A DNA stretch of 64,000 nucleotides, taken from assembly GCA_900258555.1 (NCBI GenBank), contig LT984854.1, positions 428,509-492,508 on the forward strand. Reading direction: 5' to 3'. The stretch comes from an uncultured Desulfobacterium sp. GTDB taxonomy: Bacteria > Desulfobacterota > DSM-4660 > Desulfatiglandales > Desulfatiglandaceae. How positions within the stretch are numbered: position 1 is the first letter of the stretch; every line of letters begins with the position of its first letter. The position numbers and the translations under genes were made by a program. Below the pieces are notes generated by a model, which was given only the letters and a program-made list of their open reading frames with translations, was not told the DNA's origin and ran no database searches. Positions 8,003 to 17,040 of this stretch are shown in pieces.

Positions 8003-9067
8003 ATGAAATCTAATATTCAAATGCCGCTGTCATCTATCCTTGCAAAACAACCAATAGAGGCCTCTGCGCCTTGCCGCGTTGACTCGGGAGGCACATGGGA
8101 CATCAAGGCCATGTCGCTTCCTTTAGAGGCGGAAAGGCCCACCACCGTCAATGTCGCCCTTAACCTCAGGACACATGTGGCTCTGTCCCCTTACAAAGAG
8201 GGCTGGGTGAAGATCTCTTCAGATGGCTTCAGAAAGACAGAGGAGTGTTACAGGGATCGTCTTTTTTTCGACTCGATATTTGGGTTATTTTTTGCGGCTA
8301 TTTCCCATTTTGGGTTTCACGGTCTTAAGGTCAATATCCGTTCAGAGTCTCCGGTTAAATCTGCACTGGGCGGATCGAGTACGGCACTTGTAGCTCTTCT
8401 CCAGGCCCTCAACAAGGCATCGGCACTTGTTGGTGGAAGGAGGCTATCCAAAAAGGATCTTCTGCACCTGGGCTATCACCTTGAAGATGGGATAGCAGGC
8501 GGCAACTGCGGTCTTCAGGACCAGGCCGCGGCCGTATACGGGGGTGTTAATCAGTGGCTGTGGCAATATGGTGACAGAGCCGGTGCATTTAAAAGGGTTC
8601 CTTTGCTCGACCGAAAGGGACAAAAGGCCCTCTCCGACTGCATACTGGTAGCCTATAGCGGGACAAGTCACGTGTCATCGCGGATCAATCGAAATTGGAT
8701 AACTCAATTTCTATCCGGAAAGACGAGACAGGGCTGGATCAGGGTAAATAAGATAATTCACGAGCTGGCCGCAGCAGTAAAAGATCAGAATTGGACACGG
8801 GCCGCAGGGCTTGTGCAGGAGGAGATGGCCATCAGGAAAAAGATTACCCCCGAGGCCTTGGTCCCGGTCACATTAAGGCTGATAAGGGAAGCGGAAAGAC
8901 AGGGCTGTGGCGCCAGGTTCGCAGGGGCGGGTGCAGGAGGCTCCCTGTGGGCAATCGGCGACAAAAAAGATATCCAGAGGTTGAGGGAAAGATGGGCCTA
9001 TAGCCTGTCAACTGTAAAGGGCGCAAGGCTCCTGGATTGTCAGGTGGACCCTGTCGGCATCAGGTAA
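8003..9067 (+). CDS. GHMP-family sugar kinase
   Basis: A 354-aa GHMP kinase. The N-terminal substrate motif reads ASAPCRVDSGGTWDIK, the ATP-binding motif is SPVKSALGGSSTALVALL (around residue 115-132), and the C-terminal glycine-rich motif is CGARFAGAGAGGS. The closest pattern I recall is the HddA-like/D-glycero-D-manno-heptose 7-phosphate kinase branch (GYHLEDGIAGGNCGLQDQAAAVYGG). No heptose-pathway partner gene is nearby, so the substrate is left open. An AGGTGA site precedes the ATG. It converges on the minus-strand gene at 9075 with only 7 bases between. Confidence 0.8.
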   Translation: MKSNIQMPLSSILAKQPIEASAPCRVDSGGTWDIKAMSLPLEAERPTTVNVALNLRTHVALSPYKEGWVKISSDGFRKTEECYRDRLFFDSIFGLFFAAISHFGFHGLKVNIRSESPVKSALGGSSTALVALLQALNKASALVGGRRLSKKDLLHLGYHLEDGIAGGNCGLQDQAAAVYGGVNQWLWQYGDRAGAFKRVPLLDRKGQKALSDCILVAYSGTSHVSSRINRNWITQFLSGKTRQGWIRVNKIIHELAAAVKDQNWTRAAGLVQEEMAIRKKITPEALVPVTLRLIREAERQGCGARFAGAGAGGSLWAIGDKKDIQRLRERWAYSLSTVKGARLLDCQVDPVGIR

Positions 9068-9074
9068 GAGAGGA

Positions 9075-9707
9075 TTAAATTTTCCCCGCCTGGCCAAGGG
9101 CTTCCATGAACACCCTGTAAAAATTCTCATTGTCCGATATGGCGTTTTTTAGAATGCCGCCCAGTTTGTCCATGTCTCTGCGGTTGATGACCAGGTTGGC
9201 GCTCATGGCAAAGGCCATCATCTGATCCATGGTGGTAAAATGATCTGCCACGAGGACGACAAACATCTGCCTTCGCACTGACATGGAGATATGATTGATG
9301 TACTGACGGACTGGGTTTTGGTCCAGTTCGATGCCGTCAAAGTGGTCAGACAATAGAACCAGGTCAAGCTTATTGAACCTCATCTTGCTGATGGCCTGAC
9401 TGGTGCTTTCCGCCATGATGCATTTATATCCGATATCATCAAGGGATCGCCCTGTCTTTTCCTTATTTTCAGTGCTATTTTCAGCCACCAGGGCCAACTT
9501 TGTCCCTTCCTCGTAAGACTCCATTGGGCTGGGCTCAGGTGCAGGAGGCGGGGCCTGGGGAGGTTCAGGGCTGTTTAAAGCAGCAGGCGCTTCAATCGTC
9601 AGTTTCTCCTTACACTTTGGACAGGTAATGGCTATTCGCTGACCTGACGGGATTTTTTCGTCAGGGATATTGAGTCTTGCATTACACTTATCGCATGTTA
9701 TTTCCAT
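9075..9707 (-). CDS. Zinc-ribbon protein with receiver-like domain, in the pilT operon
   Basis: 210 aa. The N-terminus carries an MJ0042-type zinc ribbon (CDKC at 5-8, CPKC about 21 residues on). A Pro-rich linker (about residues 45-65) follows. The C-terminal ~140 residues (DIGYKCIMAESTSQAISKM, then LDLVLLSDHF) look like a response-regulator-type alpha/beta domain. A phosphoacceptor Asp is not convincing, because the expected strand end reads LLSDHFDG. It is the last gene after two PilT-type ATPases, 25 bases downstream of the second. A role in pilus or motility control is inference from context. Confidence 0.65.
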   Translation of the reverse strand: MEITCDKCNARLNIPDEKIPSGQRIAITCPKCKEKLTIEAPAALNSPEPPQAPPPAPEPSPMESYEEGTKLALVAENSTENKEKTGRSLDDIGYKCIMAESTSQAISKMRFNKLDLVLLSDHFDGIELDQNPVRQYINHISMSVRRQMFVVLVADHFTTMDQMMAFAMSANLVINRRDMDKLGGILKNAISDNENFYRVFMEALGQAGKI

Positions 9708-9731
9708 GTCTTGGTCCTCAAAAACGCGGGT

Positions 9732-10910
9732 TTATCTTCTTCTTTCGGCGGTTCTCCCATAGTCATTGTCAATGGACAGTCCATCAATGGCAGTGGTCTT
9801 CTCACCCCTTGCCGACTTGATGGAATCAATAGTCCTGCCCATTACGGATTTTCTGCTGGAATAACTCATCGCGGTCTGCTCGGTAATCAGTCCATTCCTG
9901 AAGAGTTCAGCTATGTTCTGGTCAAAGGTCATCATACCAAAGGGCTGGCATGACTCGATGATTTCATAATAGGTTTTGCCTTCTGATTCGCCGTGTTCTA
10001 TGACCTCTTTTACCCTTAAGTTGCTTCCCATGACCTCAAAGGCCGCCACACGGTCTCCGCCGACCTTTGGAAGCAGGCGTTGACAGGCGACCCAGCGCAG
10101 GGTGTCTGCAAGCCTGGTCCTGATCTGCCTTTCCTCGTCGGTGTTGAACATGCCTATTATTCTGTTGATCGCCTGACCTGCGTCAATAGTATGGACGGTG
10201 GTAAAGACCAGATGACCGGTCTCTGCCGCGGAAAGACCGATCTCCACGGTCTCCCTGTCGCGCATCTCACCTACGAGGATCACCTTTGGGGCCTGTCTTA
10301 ATGCGGCCCGCAGGCCGGAGGCAAAGGCGTCAAAATCCATACCCAATTCCCTCTGATTGAACGTGGCCTTTTTCTGGGAGTGGACATATTCAACAGGGTC
10401 CTCCAAGGTAACCACATGAACAGCGCGCTTTTCGTTTATCTCATTTAATACTGCCGCAAGGGAGGTGGTCTTTCCTGTGCCTGTTGCGCCAGATATCAGG
10501 ATAATACCGTTTCTTTCATCCGTCATCCTGCTGAAGGCCTCAGGAAGCGCCAATTCAGCAATGGTCGGGATCCTCGAGTACAACTGCCGCATCACTGTGG
10601 AATAACAGCCCTTTTGAGAAAAGATATTTACCCTGAAACGGGCCCGTCCCGGCAACTGGTATGATGAGTCGCATGAGCCTTCGGTCAGGAGGTTTCTTGT
10701 CAGACGCCGGTCTGACTGGATCAGATTCAGGGCAAAGATCTCCGCCTGAAAGGGGGTTAAGCGATCAATCGGGGGATTGATCGATACCGGCCGCAGTTGC
10801 CCTGAGGTCTCCACCTGAAGGGGTTTATCAACGGTGATGTTAAAATCAGATACCTTGTCATAAGATTCCAGCATGGTTGCAAGGATATAATCAATCTGTT
10901 GTCGTCTCAT
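9732..10910 (-). CDS. PilT/PilU-type retraction ATPase (second copy)
   Basis: A 392-aa secretion ATPase of the PilT/PilU class. The Walker A motif is ISGATGTGKTTSL (about residue 135-147). The Asp box (VTLEDPVEYVHS), Walker B (VILVGEMRD) and His box (TGHLVFTTVHT) are all present. The C-terminal tail is longer and lacks the AIRNLIRE signature seen in the neighbouring copy, so PilU or another accessory motor is more likely than PilT itself. It starts 14 bases after the stop of the first copy in the same operon. No pilin or assembly gene is in the window. Confidence 0.88.
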   Translation of the reverse strand: MRRQQIDYILATMLESYDKVSDFNITVDKPLQVETSGQLRPVSINPPIDRLTPFQAEIFALNLIQSDRRLTRNLLTEGSCDSSYQLPGRARFRVNIFSQKGCYSTVMRQLYSRIPTIAELALPEAFSRMTDERNGIILISGATGTGKTTSLAAVLNEINEKRAVHVVTLEDPVEYVHSQKKATFNQRELGMDFDAFASGLRAALRQAPKVILVGEMRDRETVEIGLSAAETGHLVFTTVHTIDAGQAINRIIGMFNTDEERQIRTRLADTLRWVACQRLLPKVGGDRVAAFEVMGSNLRVKEVIEHGESEGKTYYEIIESCQPFGMMTFDQNIAELFRNGLITEQTAMSYSSRKSVMGRTIDSIKSARGEKTTAIDGLSIDNDYGRTAERRR

Positions 10911-10923
10911 GGCCCTATCTCCG

Positions 10924-12006
10924 TTATATCTCGGTAAAATCAGCAGGGGAATTTTTCATAAATGGCAAGAACTTGGCCTTATCCTCGGCCTTGGCGTATG
11001 CCTGGTCGGCCGAGATTATCTTCTTGTTCAGGAGCTTCAATATGGCATCGTCCAGTGTCTGCATGCCATACTTAGCGCCTGTCTGAATCATGGATGGGAT
11101 CTGAAAGGTCTTTGCCTCTCGAATCAGGTTCCTGACCGCAGGTGTTGCGATCATGATTTCAAGGGCAGCCACCCTCCCCTTTATATCGGTGCGCTTAAAA
11201 AGGGTCTGGGATATTACCGCGCGGATGCCGTCCGCCAGGGTGTTTCTGACCTGTTGTTGCTGGGCATCAGGGAATACCTCTATGATCCTGTCCACGGTCT
11301 TTGAGGCGCTCTGGGTATGAAGTGTCGCAAAGACCAGGTGTCCGGTGGTGGCAGCCTCAATTGCAAGTGATATGGTCTCAAGATCACGCATTTCGCCTAC
11401 CAGTATTATGTCAGGGTCTTCCCTAAGTGCGCCTTTCAGGGCGGCTGAAAAGGTCTTTGTATGGACGTAGACCTCTCTGTGGTTTATCACGGCCTTTTCA
11501 CTCTTGTGGACAAATTCGATCGGATCCTCAATCGTAAGGATATGTTCCTTGCGGGTGATGTTGGCCTCGTGGATGATAGCCGCAAGGGTGGTGGATTTTC
11601 CGCTGCCGGTAGGTCCGGTGACCAGGACAAGGCCCCTGGGAAGGCTTGCGAGTCTCTTGATAACAGTGGGCAGGCCCAGCTCTTCAACGGTCAGAATTGT
11701 TGCCGGGATCTCTCTGAAGACCGCACCTACGCCGTTTCTGTGTTGGAAAAAGTTGGCCCTGTATCGGGCAAGCCCCGGGATCTCATATGCAAAGTCCACA
11801 TCCCCTGTTTCTTCAAAGACCTTAACATGGTGCTCAGGGGCTATCTCATAAAGCATGGCCTTCAGGCTGTCGTTATCGAGGGTCTTGTATTTTACCCTTT
11901 CCAGATCACCCTGAATACGCAACACAGGTTGCTGGCCTGATACCAGGTGCAGGTCAGAGGCCCCTTGTTCGTTCATCAATTTAAAAAAGGCGTCTATCTG
12001 TGCCAT
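10924..12006 (-). CDS. pilT: Type IV pilus retraction ATPase PilT
   Basis: A hexameric ATPase that powers retraction of type IV pili at the inner membrane. 360 aa from the ATG at 12006, which has GGAGG five bases upstream; a start four codons earlier is possible but overlaps that site. Visible motifs are ASDLHLVSGQQP at the N-terminus, Walker A GPTGSGKSTT, Asp box TIEDPIEFVH, Walker B IILVGEMRD, His box HLVFATLHT and the PilT signature (A)VRNLIREAK. It leads an operon with a second PilT/PilU-type ATPase and a zinc-ribbon protein. Confidence 0.92.
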   Translation of the reverse strand: MAQIDAFFKLMNEQGASDLHLVSGQQPVLRIQGDLERVKYKTLDNDSLKAMLYEIAPEHHVKVFEETGDVDFAYEIPGLARYRANFFQHRNGVGAVFREIPATILTVEELGLPTVIKRLASLPRGLVLVTGPTGSGKSTTLAAIIHEANITRKEHILTIEDPIEFVHKSEKAVINHREVYVHTKTFSAALKGALREDPDIILVGEMRDLETISLAIEAATTGHLVFATLHTQSASKTVDRIIEVFPDAQQQQVRNTLADGIRAVISQTLFKRTDIKGRVAALEIMIATPAVRNLIREAKTFQIPSMIQTGAKYGMQTLDDAILKLLNKKIISADQAYAKAEDKAKFLPFMKNSPADFTEI

Positions 12007-12167
12007 ATACCCCTCCACAAAATATCTATGGCTGAATGGTAATGATGAAATGAATCATTAATTAGATCGGCAAATGGCCGGGAAACTTGAACTGAGATAA
12101 GAGTTTTTACGGCCCAATAAAGCCTAACCCGCAACCCGCTACTCGTAACCCATAACAACGTCTTTTA

Positions 12168-12196
12168 TTGACAAGGGATATTGAGCCAGGTAGATT
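12168..12196 (+). promoter_or_regulatory. Candidate promoter of the panB operon
   Basis: TTGACA (12168-12173), an exact 17-base spacer and TAGATT (12191-12196, four of six matches) lie about 95 bases upstream of panB, in the divergent gap between pilT and panB. Confidence 0.55.
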
Positions 12197-12290
12197 ATAA
12201 GTGTCTTAATTAATCCAAAAAACCCTCACCCATAACGTCAGACCTTAATGGCGCAGCCACAACCGCAGGTGCTGATTCAAGGAGGCTCAT

Positions 12291-13124
12291 ATGGAATCCC
12301 AAAAGGTTACTATAGCGTCTTTACAGAAAAAAAAGTCATCCGGCCAAAAGATCACCATGATGACGGCCTATGATTTTCCCACTGCCTCGCTGGTGGATCA
12401 GGCGGGCATTGATACGATTCTCGTCGGTGATTCCCTGGGAATGGTGATGCTGGGTTATCAGTCCACCGTGCCCGTGACCATGGATGAGATGCTTCACCAC
12501 TGTAAGGCAGTGGTCAGGGCGGCAAAACGAGGTTTTGTTATCGGAGACATGCCGTTTATGTCTTATCACATCAGCGTTGAAGACGCGATACTCAATGCAG
12601 GCAGATTCATCAAGGAGGCCGGTTGTGACTGTATCAAGCTGGAGGGCGGAAGCGAGATGGCCCATGTGGTTGAGGCCATTGTCAGGATAGGTATCCCTGT
12701 CTGCGGTCACATCGGCCTTACCCCCCAGACCGCAACTAAACTTAGCGGTTACAATGTGCAGGGTAAAGACGCAGAGAGCGCAAAGGCACTACTGCAATCC
12801 GCAAGAGACCTGGAGAATGCGGGCGCCTTCATGATCGTCATGGAGTGCATACCGGACATGCTGGCCGCAAGGATCACCAAAGAGCTTAGCGTCCCTACTA
12901 TCGGGATAGGCGCGGGCAAGGACTGCGACGGTCAGGTCCTTGTATATCATGACCTGGTCGGGCTCTTTGAGCGGTTTACCCCGAAGTTTGTAAAACAATA
13001 TGTCAACCTCTCACCCCAGATCAGGGATGCCCTGGTTAAGTTTAAAAATGAAGTGGAGTCAGGGGCATTTCCAGGGCCTGAGCACAGTTTTGCCATGAAG
13101 CCTGAAGAGGCCAAAAAGATATAA
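12291..13124 (+). CDS. panB: 3-methyl-2-oxobutanoate hydroxymethyltransferase
   Basis: Transfers a hydroxymethyl group from 5,10-methylenetetrahydrofolate to 2-oxoisovalerate, giving ketopantoate, the first committed step of pantothenate/CoA synthesis. 277 aa, normal for PanB. Motifs include MMTAYDFPTASLVDQAGID, the Mg-site segment ILVGDSLGMVMLGY, KLEGG near residue 115, GHIGLTPQ and IGIGAGKDCDGQVLV. AAGGAGG lies just before the ATG. It is followed 13 bases on by panE, the next enzyme in the pathway. Confidence 0.96.
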   Translation: MESQKVTIASLQKKKSSGQKITMMTAYDFPTASLVDQAGIDTILVGDSLGMVMLGYQSTVPVTMDEMLHHCKAVVRAAKRGFVIGDMPFMSYHISVEDAILNAGRFIKEAGCDCIKLEGGSEMAHVVEAIVRIGIPVCGHIGLTPQTATKLSGYNVQGKDAESAKALLQSARDLENAGAFMIVMECIPDMLAARITKELSVPTIGIGAGKDCDGQVLVYHDLVGLFERFTPKFVKQYVNLSPQIRDALVKFKNEVESGAFPGPEHSFAMKPEEAKKI

Positions 13125-13137
13125 TCGGAGCGGACAG

Positions 13138-14070
13138 ATGAATTTTCTGATTGTGGGTCCGGGCGCCATGGGCTGTCTGTTTGCAGCGCGACTCAAATTG
13201 GCGGGCCATGTGGTCACGCTCTTAGACCACATTGAACAGAGGGCGGAACTGATCAATAAACAAGGCATCAGGGTAGAGGGCATACTTGGGGAATATACCG
13301 TGCAAGTCCCCACGATGATCGGAGCGATTCCCGCTGAGCCGGACGTGGCCGTTATTTGTGTCAAGGCAAATGAGACCAGGACGGCGGCGCAGGATATCCG
13401 GCCGATTATAGGCCCCAGGGCATATGTGCTCACCCTGCAAAACGGCCTGGGAAACCTGGAGGTGCTCCAGGAGGTATTCGGGAGTCAGAGGGCGCTTGGC
13501 GGGGTGACCGCAGAGGGCGCGACACTTTTGGGTGACGGCCATGTCAGGCATGCGGGCCACGGGGACACAAAGTTCGGCTCCGAGACCCCGATGGGGGATG
13601 CCTTGGCCGATATGGTTGCAGCCTTTAACGATGCAGGGTTCAAGACCCAATCCGCTGAAAACGTCAGCGGTCTCATCTGGGGGAAACTGATCGTCAATGT
13701 GGGGATAAATGCCCTTACCGCGATTACAGGCCTAAAAAACGGCCGTCTCCCGGATGTGGCGGGCACCATGGCGGTGATGGAAAAGGCTGTAATCGAAGCG
13801 GTTGCCGTCTCAAGGGCAAAGGGCATAGAACTGCCTTATAAAGACCCGCTTGGCCGGGTGGTGGAGGTGTGCAGGGCCACAGCCGCCAATATCGCATCCA
13901 TGCTCCAGGATGTGCTCAAACAGGCGGTCACTGAGGTTGCGTTTATAAATGGGGCCATTGTCCGCGAGGGAAAGGCCTTTGCTATACCGACACCGGTCAA
14001 TGAAACACTCACCTGTCTTGTCCAGGCTATCCAGGAGACATATCAGGAAAGGGTGATAAGGCAGGCTTGA
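13138..14070 (+). CDS. panE: 2-dehydropantoate 2-reductase
   Basis: NADPH-dependent reduction of ketopantoate to pantoate. 310 aa with an N-terminal Rossmann motif (LIVGPGAMGCLFAARL), the conserved VKANET segment around residue 79-84, LQNGLGN near 102, and a C-terminal KLIVNVGINALTAITG helix containing the catalytic lysine region. It follows panB in the same operon, so the two make pantoate. An AGCGGAC-type weak ribosome site precedes the ATG. Confidence 0.94.
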   Translation: MNFLIVGPGAMGCLFAARLKLAGHVVTLLDHIEQRAELINKQGIRVEGILGEYTVQVPTMIGAIPAEPDVAVICVKANETRTAAQDIRPIIGPRAYVLTLQNGLGNLEVLQEVFGSQRALGGVTAEGATLLGDGHVRHAGHGDTKFGSETPMGDALADMVAAFNDAGFKTQSAENVSGLIWGKLIVNVGINALTAITGLKNGRLPDVAGTMAVMEKAVIEAVAVSRAKGIELPYKDPLGRVVEVCRATAANIASMLQDVLKQAVTEVAFINGAIVREGKAFAIPTPVNETLTCLVQAIQETYQERVIRQA

Positions 14071-14089
14071 GCGTCTGCGAAACCCGCGC

Positions 14090-15256
14090 ATGTCAAACCG
14101 GAAGATCTTTTTCACCCTGTTTCTCGCCGTATTGGTCACCACCACAGGTGTGGGGCTCGTTGCGCCTCTGCTTCCCGTATACGCCCATGAGCTGGGCGCG
14201 GGGTCTTTTCAGATAGGCCTGATCTTCGGGGCATTTTCCCTGACCAGGAGCCTCTTTGTCCCTTATTTCGGCAGGCTTTCAGACAGAAAGGGTAAGAAAG
14301 GCCTGCTGTCCGCCGGGCTCTTTCTGTATTTTATCATCTCGCTTTCATATGCAGCCTCGAAAGACATCTGGACCCTGATACTATTAAGGCTGGCGCAGGG
14401 GTTTTCATCCGCCATGATCCTGCCGGTGGCCCAGGCCTATGTGGGCATTATCAGCCCGGAACACAAAGAGGGTAGGATTATGGGGCTCTTTAATCTCTCC
14501 CTTTATATCGGACTCAGCATTGGGCCCCTGCTGGGCGGTGTGGTAAAGGATATGTTTAATATCCAGGTATCGTTTCTCTGCATGGCTGCAATGACATTGG
14601 CAGGTTTTCTGCTTTGTCTGTTGTTCCTTCCTTCTGAGGCTGCTTCAGCCAAAAAAGATGCGGGGGCCGGAAACATGCAGATAATCTCTTATTTCACCCT
14701 GATAAAAAGCCCTGCTAATATGTCCCTTTTCCTCTTCCGATTATGCTTTACACTGTGCATTGGCATTACATGGGCCTTTATTCCGGTGCTGGCAAGTACC
14801 AGGCTTGGGCTTTCAAGCTCGGCCATAGGGGTTGTGGTGATGATCAACGTCTTGATCTCCGGGCTGCTCCAGGCCCCTATGGGGATTTTGGCAGATAAAT
14901 ACAGCAAGAAATTCCTGGTGACAGCAGGAGGGGTCCTTGGTATTATTTCGATATTATATCTCAATGTGGCCTCTTCCTTTGCAGGGGTCTTTTTTGCAAA
15001 CGCCCTCCTCGGGCTTGCCGGGGGTTTTGCCGTCCCGTCCATCATGGCCCTTGGTGTAATTGAGGGAAGACGCATAAACGCGATGGGGGCCATGATGGGC
15101 CTTCTTGCCCTGGCCCACAGCCTGGGGATGCTTGTCGGGCCGCTTCTTGCGGGGGCCCTGATTGACCTGACTTCGTTTGAGGATGTCTTTTCCCTCGGGG
15201 CGGTGATTATTGGTGTCGGCACCATCGTGTTCAGGCGCTTTGCAGAAACAAGATGA
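14090..15256 (+). CDS. Major facilitator superfamily transporter
   Basis: 388 aa with about twelve predicted membrane helices. The MFS signature between helices 2 and 3 is clear (GRLSDRKGKKG) and is echoed in the second half (GILADKYSKKF). The overall pattern is that of drug/metabolite exporters of the DHA1 type. It starts 20 bases after panE, so it is probably co-transcribed. Its substrate cannot be read from the sequence; export of a pantoate-pathway product is only a guess from position. Confidence 0.85.
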   Translation: MSNRKIFFTLFLAVLVTTTGVGLVAPLLPVYAHELGAGSFQIGLIFGAFSLTRSLFVPYFGRLSDRKGKKGLLSAGLFLYFIISLSYAASKDIWTLILLRLAQGFSSAMILPVAQAYVGIISPEHKEGRIMGLFNLSLYIGLSIGPLLGGVVKDMFNIQVSFLCMAAMTLAGFLLCLLFLPSEAASAKKDAGAGNMQIISYFTLIKSPANMSLFLFRLCFTLCIGITWAFIPVLASTRLGLSSSAIGVVVMINVLISGLLQAPMGILADKYSKKFLVTAGGVLGIISILYLNVASSFAGVFFANALLGLAGGFAVPSIMALGVIEGRRINAMGAMMGLLALAHSLGMLVGPLLAGALIDLTSFEDVFSLGAVIIGVGTIVFRRFAETR

Positions 15257-15262
15257 GGTACA

Positions 15263-15490
15263 ATGGAATCCGCGGGTTTTATTGAAGTAGAGATGTTTTC
15301 CGAGGACGTAAACAGCCTGGATCACCCGGATGTGAAGAGTTTTAAGCGGGTTTTGCTGGAGGTGGCAGAGGAATATGACTGCTTTCTTGTCACCTTTGAA
15401 ATCAACCACGGCACAGTAACCTTTTCCTTTGACAGCGATGAGTTGACCGCAGAGATTTTGACGATCTTGAAAAATGGCAACAGGGGCTAG
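15263..15490 (+). CDS. Small conserved-looking acidic protein
   Basis: 75 aa with no motif I recognise. The sequence alternates short strands and a helix (FKRVLLEVAEEYDCFLVTFEI, then VTFSFDSDELTAEILTIL), suggesting a compact alpha/beta fold. It starts 6 bases after the MFS gene with an AGGT site and overlaps the start of trmJ by 17 bases. Tight packing within the operon supports a real gene. Function unknown. Confidence 0.6.
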   Translation: MESAGFIEVEMFSEDVNSLDHPDVKSFKRVLLEVAEEYDCFLVTFEINHGTVTFSFDSDELTAEILTILKNGNRG

Positions 15491-16229
15491 ACTGGAAAAC
15501 ATCTCAATCGTCCTTGTAGAGACCCAGATCCCTGAAAACATAGGCTCTGTGGCCAGGGCAATGGATAATATGGGGGTGAGGCGCTTAGTGCTCGTTGAGC
15601 CAAAGAACTGCGATCTTACCCGGATTCTGAGACCCGCTACAGGCAGCTCTGTTGATGTTGTCGAGCAAATGGAGGTCTTCGCTGATTTCAAAGAGGCCTT
15701 GGGGCCTTTTCAATATGTGGTTGGGACAACGGCGCGTATTGGGGCGCACCGGCCTTCCATGACACAGCCAAGGAGGCTGGCCTATGACATCATCCCCATA
15801 TCGCAGGAAAACCAGGTCGCCATTGTCTTTGGCCCTGAAGACAGCGGCCTTACAAATGAACACCTCCGTTACTGCCACAGCATTGCAACAATCCCAACCG
15901 CCAGGTTTCCATCACTTAATCTTGCCCAGGCAGTAATGATCTTCTGCTATGAGCTCTTCATGGCAAGCATTGATACAGAGCCCAGGTCCGTTCCCAGGCT
16001 TGCGAACCGCTTTGAGCTGGAAGGGATGTATGAGCACATGGCCGATGTGCTTAAAAAGATCGGGTTCATTAATCCCCAGAACCCTGAGCACTGGATGCTC
16101 AGCATCAGGCGGTTTCTCTCAAGGCTACCCTTAAGGGCGGGAGAGGTCCGGCTGATCAGGGGGATATGCAGGCAGATGAACTGGTATACGGATCAGTATG
16201 AGAAGGAAAAGAACAGAAAAGGCCGTTAG
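15474..16229 (+). CDS. trmJ: tRNA (cytidine/uridine-2'-O-)-methyltransferase
   Basis: A SpoU-family SAM-dependent methyltransferase that modifies position 32 in the anticodon loop of several tRNAs. The three SPOUT motifs are clear: NIGSVARAMDNMG near residue 20, VAIVFGPEDSGLTNEHL near 115, and IPTARFPSLNLAQAVMIFCYEL near 140. The C-terminal ~70 residues match the TrmJ-type extension. 251 aa. The start overlaps the upstream small ORF by 17 bases. Confidence 0.92.
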   Translation: MATGARLENISIVLVETQIPENIGSVARAMDNMGVRRLVLVEPKNCDLTRILRPATGSSVDVVEQMEVFADFKEALGPFQYVVGTTARIGAHRPSMTQPRRLAYDIIPISQENQVAIVFGPEDSGLTNEHLRYCHSIATIPTARFPSLNLAQAVMIFCYELFMASIDTEPRSVPRLANRFELEGMYEHMADVLKKIGFINPQNPEHWMLSIRRFLSRLPLRAGEVRLIRGICRQMNWYTDQYEKEKNRKGR

Positions 16230-16366
16230 CCATTAGCTATTGGCTGTTAGGTAAGAAATTTCGATACGTTGACAACTTCAATAAGTACACCCAACGGGGG
16301 AAGGCATAAATTGGTACAATATTTTGAAATCCTTAAGCTAAAGGCTAATTGCTAACAGCTAAAGGC
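16223..16366. repeat. AGCTATTAGC-type inverted repeat
   Basis: The left arm (16223-16252) contains GTTAGCCATTAGCTATTGGC. The right arm (16333-16366) contains its loose reverse complement (GCTAATTGCTAACAGC). Together they frame a featureless 80-base centre between trmJ and the rhodanese gene. A shorter relative lies at about 7266-7304. This is a low-complexity palindromic repeat of unknown role. Confidence 0.5.
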
Positions 16367-16373
16367 TTTTTTT

Positions 16374-16889
16374 ATGTTCATAAAAGACATCATCAAAGAG
16401 CTTGCGATCTTACTGGGACTTGCCGTTGTCACTGCCTTTGCGGTAAATGCACTTTCCCCCAAAGGCATTGCACTTTTTGGTGAATGGGATACTGCCAGGG
16501 GAGTAATAACAGCAAGGCCGAAGGACGATGTGGTGGCCCGTGAGCTGGAAATGGGGGATTTTGAGGCAGTCAAAGAGATCTATGACAGCGGCGCCGCCGT
16601 GTTTGTTGACGCCCGATCCGACGAAGATTACAGCAGGGGTCATATTGCAGGTGCTGTCTCCCTGCCTGTAAGTCAGGCTGAGGCCCTGATGGATAACTTT
16701 AAGATGGACTACCCCGCATATCAGATGATCATAACCTATTGCTCGGGGAGGGAGTGTGAAGACAGTCATATCCTTGCCCAGTTGCTCCTGGATGTGGGTT
16801 ACACAGACGTAAGGGTCTTTGTTGACGGGTATCCGTGCTGGGAAAAGGAGGGTTATCCTGTTGAGAAATCAAACGCTGTTCCACAATAG
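16374..16889 (+). CDS. Membrane-anchored rhodanese-domain protein
   Basis: 171 aa. A hydrophobic N-terminal segment (about residues 8-26) anchors the protein. The rhodanese fold follows (VFVDARSDEDYSRGHIAGAVSLP), with the active-site cysteine at residue 123 in ITYCSGRECEDS. The catalytic loop (CSGREC) has the length expected for an active sulfurtransferase rather than a phosphatase. Just downstream is a MauE/DoxX-like membrane gene, a frequent neighbour of rhodaneses, suggesting a shared redox or sulfur-related envelope function. Confidence 0.85.
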   Translation: MFIKDIIKELAILLGLAVVTAFAVNALSPKGIALFGEWDTARGVITARPKDDVVARELEMGDFEAVKEIYDSGAAVFVDARSDEDYSRGHIAGAVSLPVSQAEALMDNFKMDYPAYQMIITYCSGRECEDSHILAQLLLDVGYTDVRVFVDGYPCWEKEGYPVEKSNAVPQ

Positions 16890-16895
16890 CAGGCC

Positions 16896-17040
16896 AGGAG
16901 GCTGTCCGAGAATAGCAATTTTTTCCAAAATCGAGGCATGCCCGAAAAAATTACCGGAGGCATGTGGTTGATATGTTGAGGATAATTTTTTTGGGCATAA
17001 CAAAGAGTTTGGGGAAAAGGGCATTCTCGGACAGCCTCCT
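16896..17040. mobile_element. Palindromic MITE-like element (copy 1, 145 bp)
   Basis: Perfect 18-bp terminal inverted repeats, AGGAGGCTGTCCGAGAAT (16896-16913) and its complement (17023-17040). The interior is also an imperfect palindrome: CATGCCCGAAAAAATTACC on the left mirrors TATGCCCAAAAAAATTATC read from the right. There is no transposase. It shares an AGGCATGC...ACCG.AGG core and its size with the element at 59203-59348. The right half runs into the next coding sequence. Related autonomous transposon not identified. Confidence 0.7.

Noticed and set aside
12121..12160. Tandem repeat AACCCGCAACCCGCTACTCGTAACCC
   Set aside because: Too short and imperfect to call a repeat element; probably chance or an eroded relic in the pilT-panB gap.
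14954..15691. Minus-strand ORF of 245 aa across the MFS/trmJ boundary
   Set aside because: It spans three genes on the opposite strand and its composition is that of an antisense frame.
16223..16366. Riboswitch upstream of the rhodanese gene
   Set aside because: The sequence is an AGCTATTAGC low-complexity inverted repeat and shows no known aptamer pattern.
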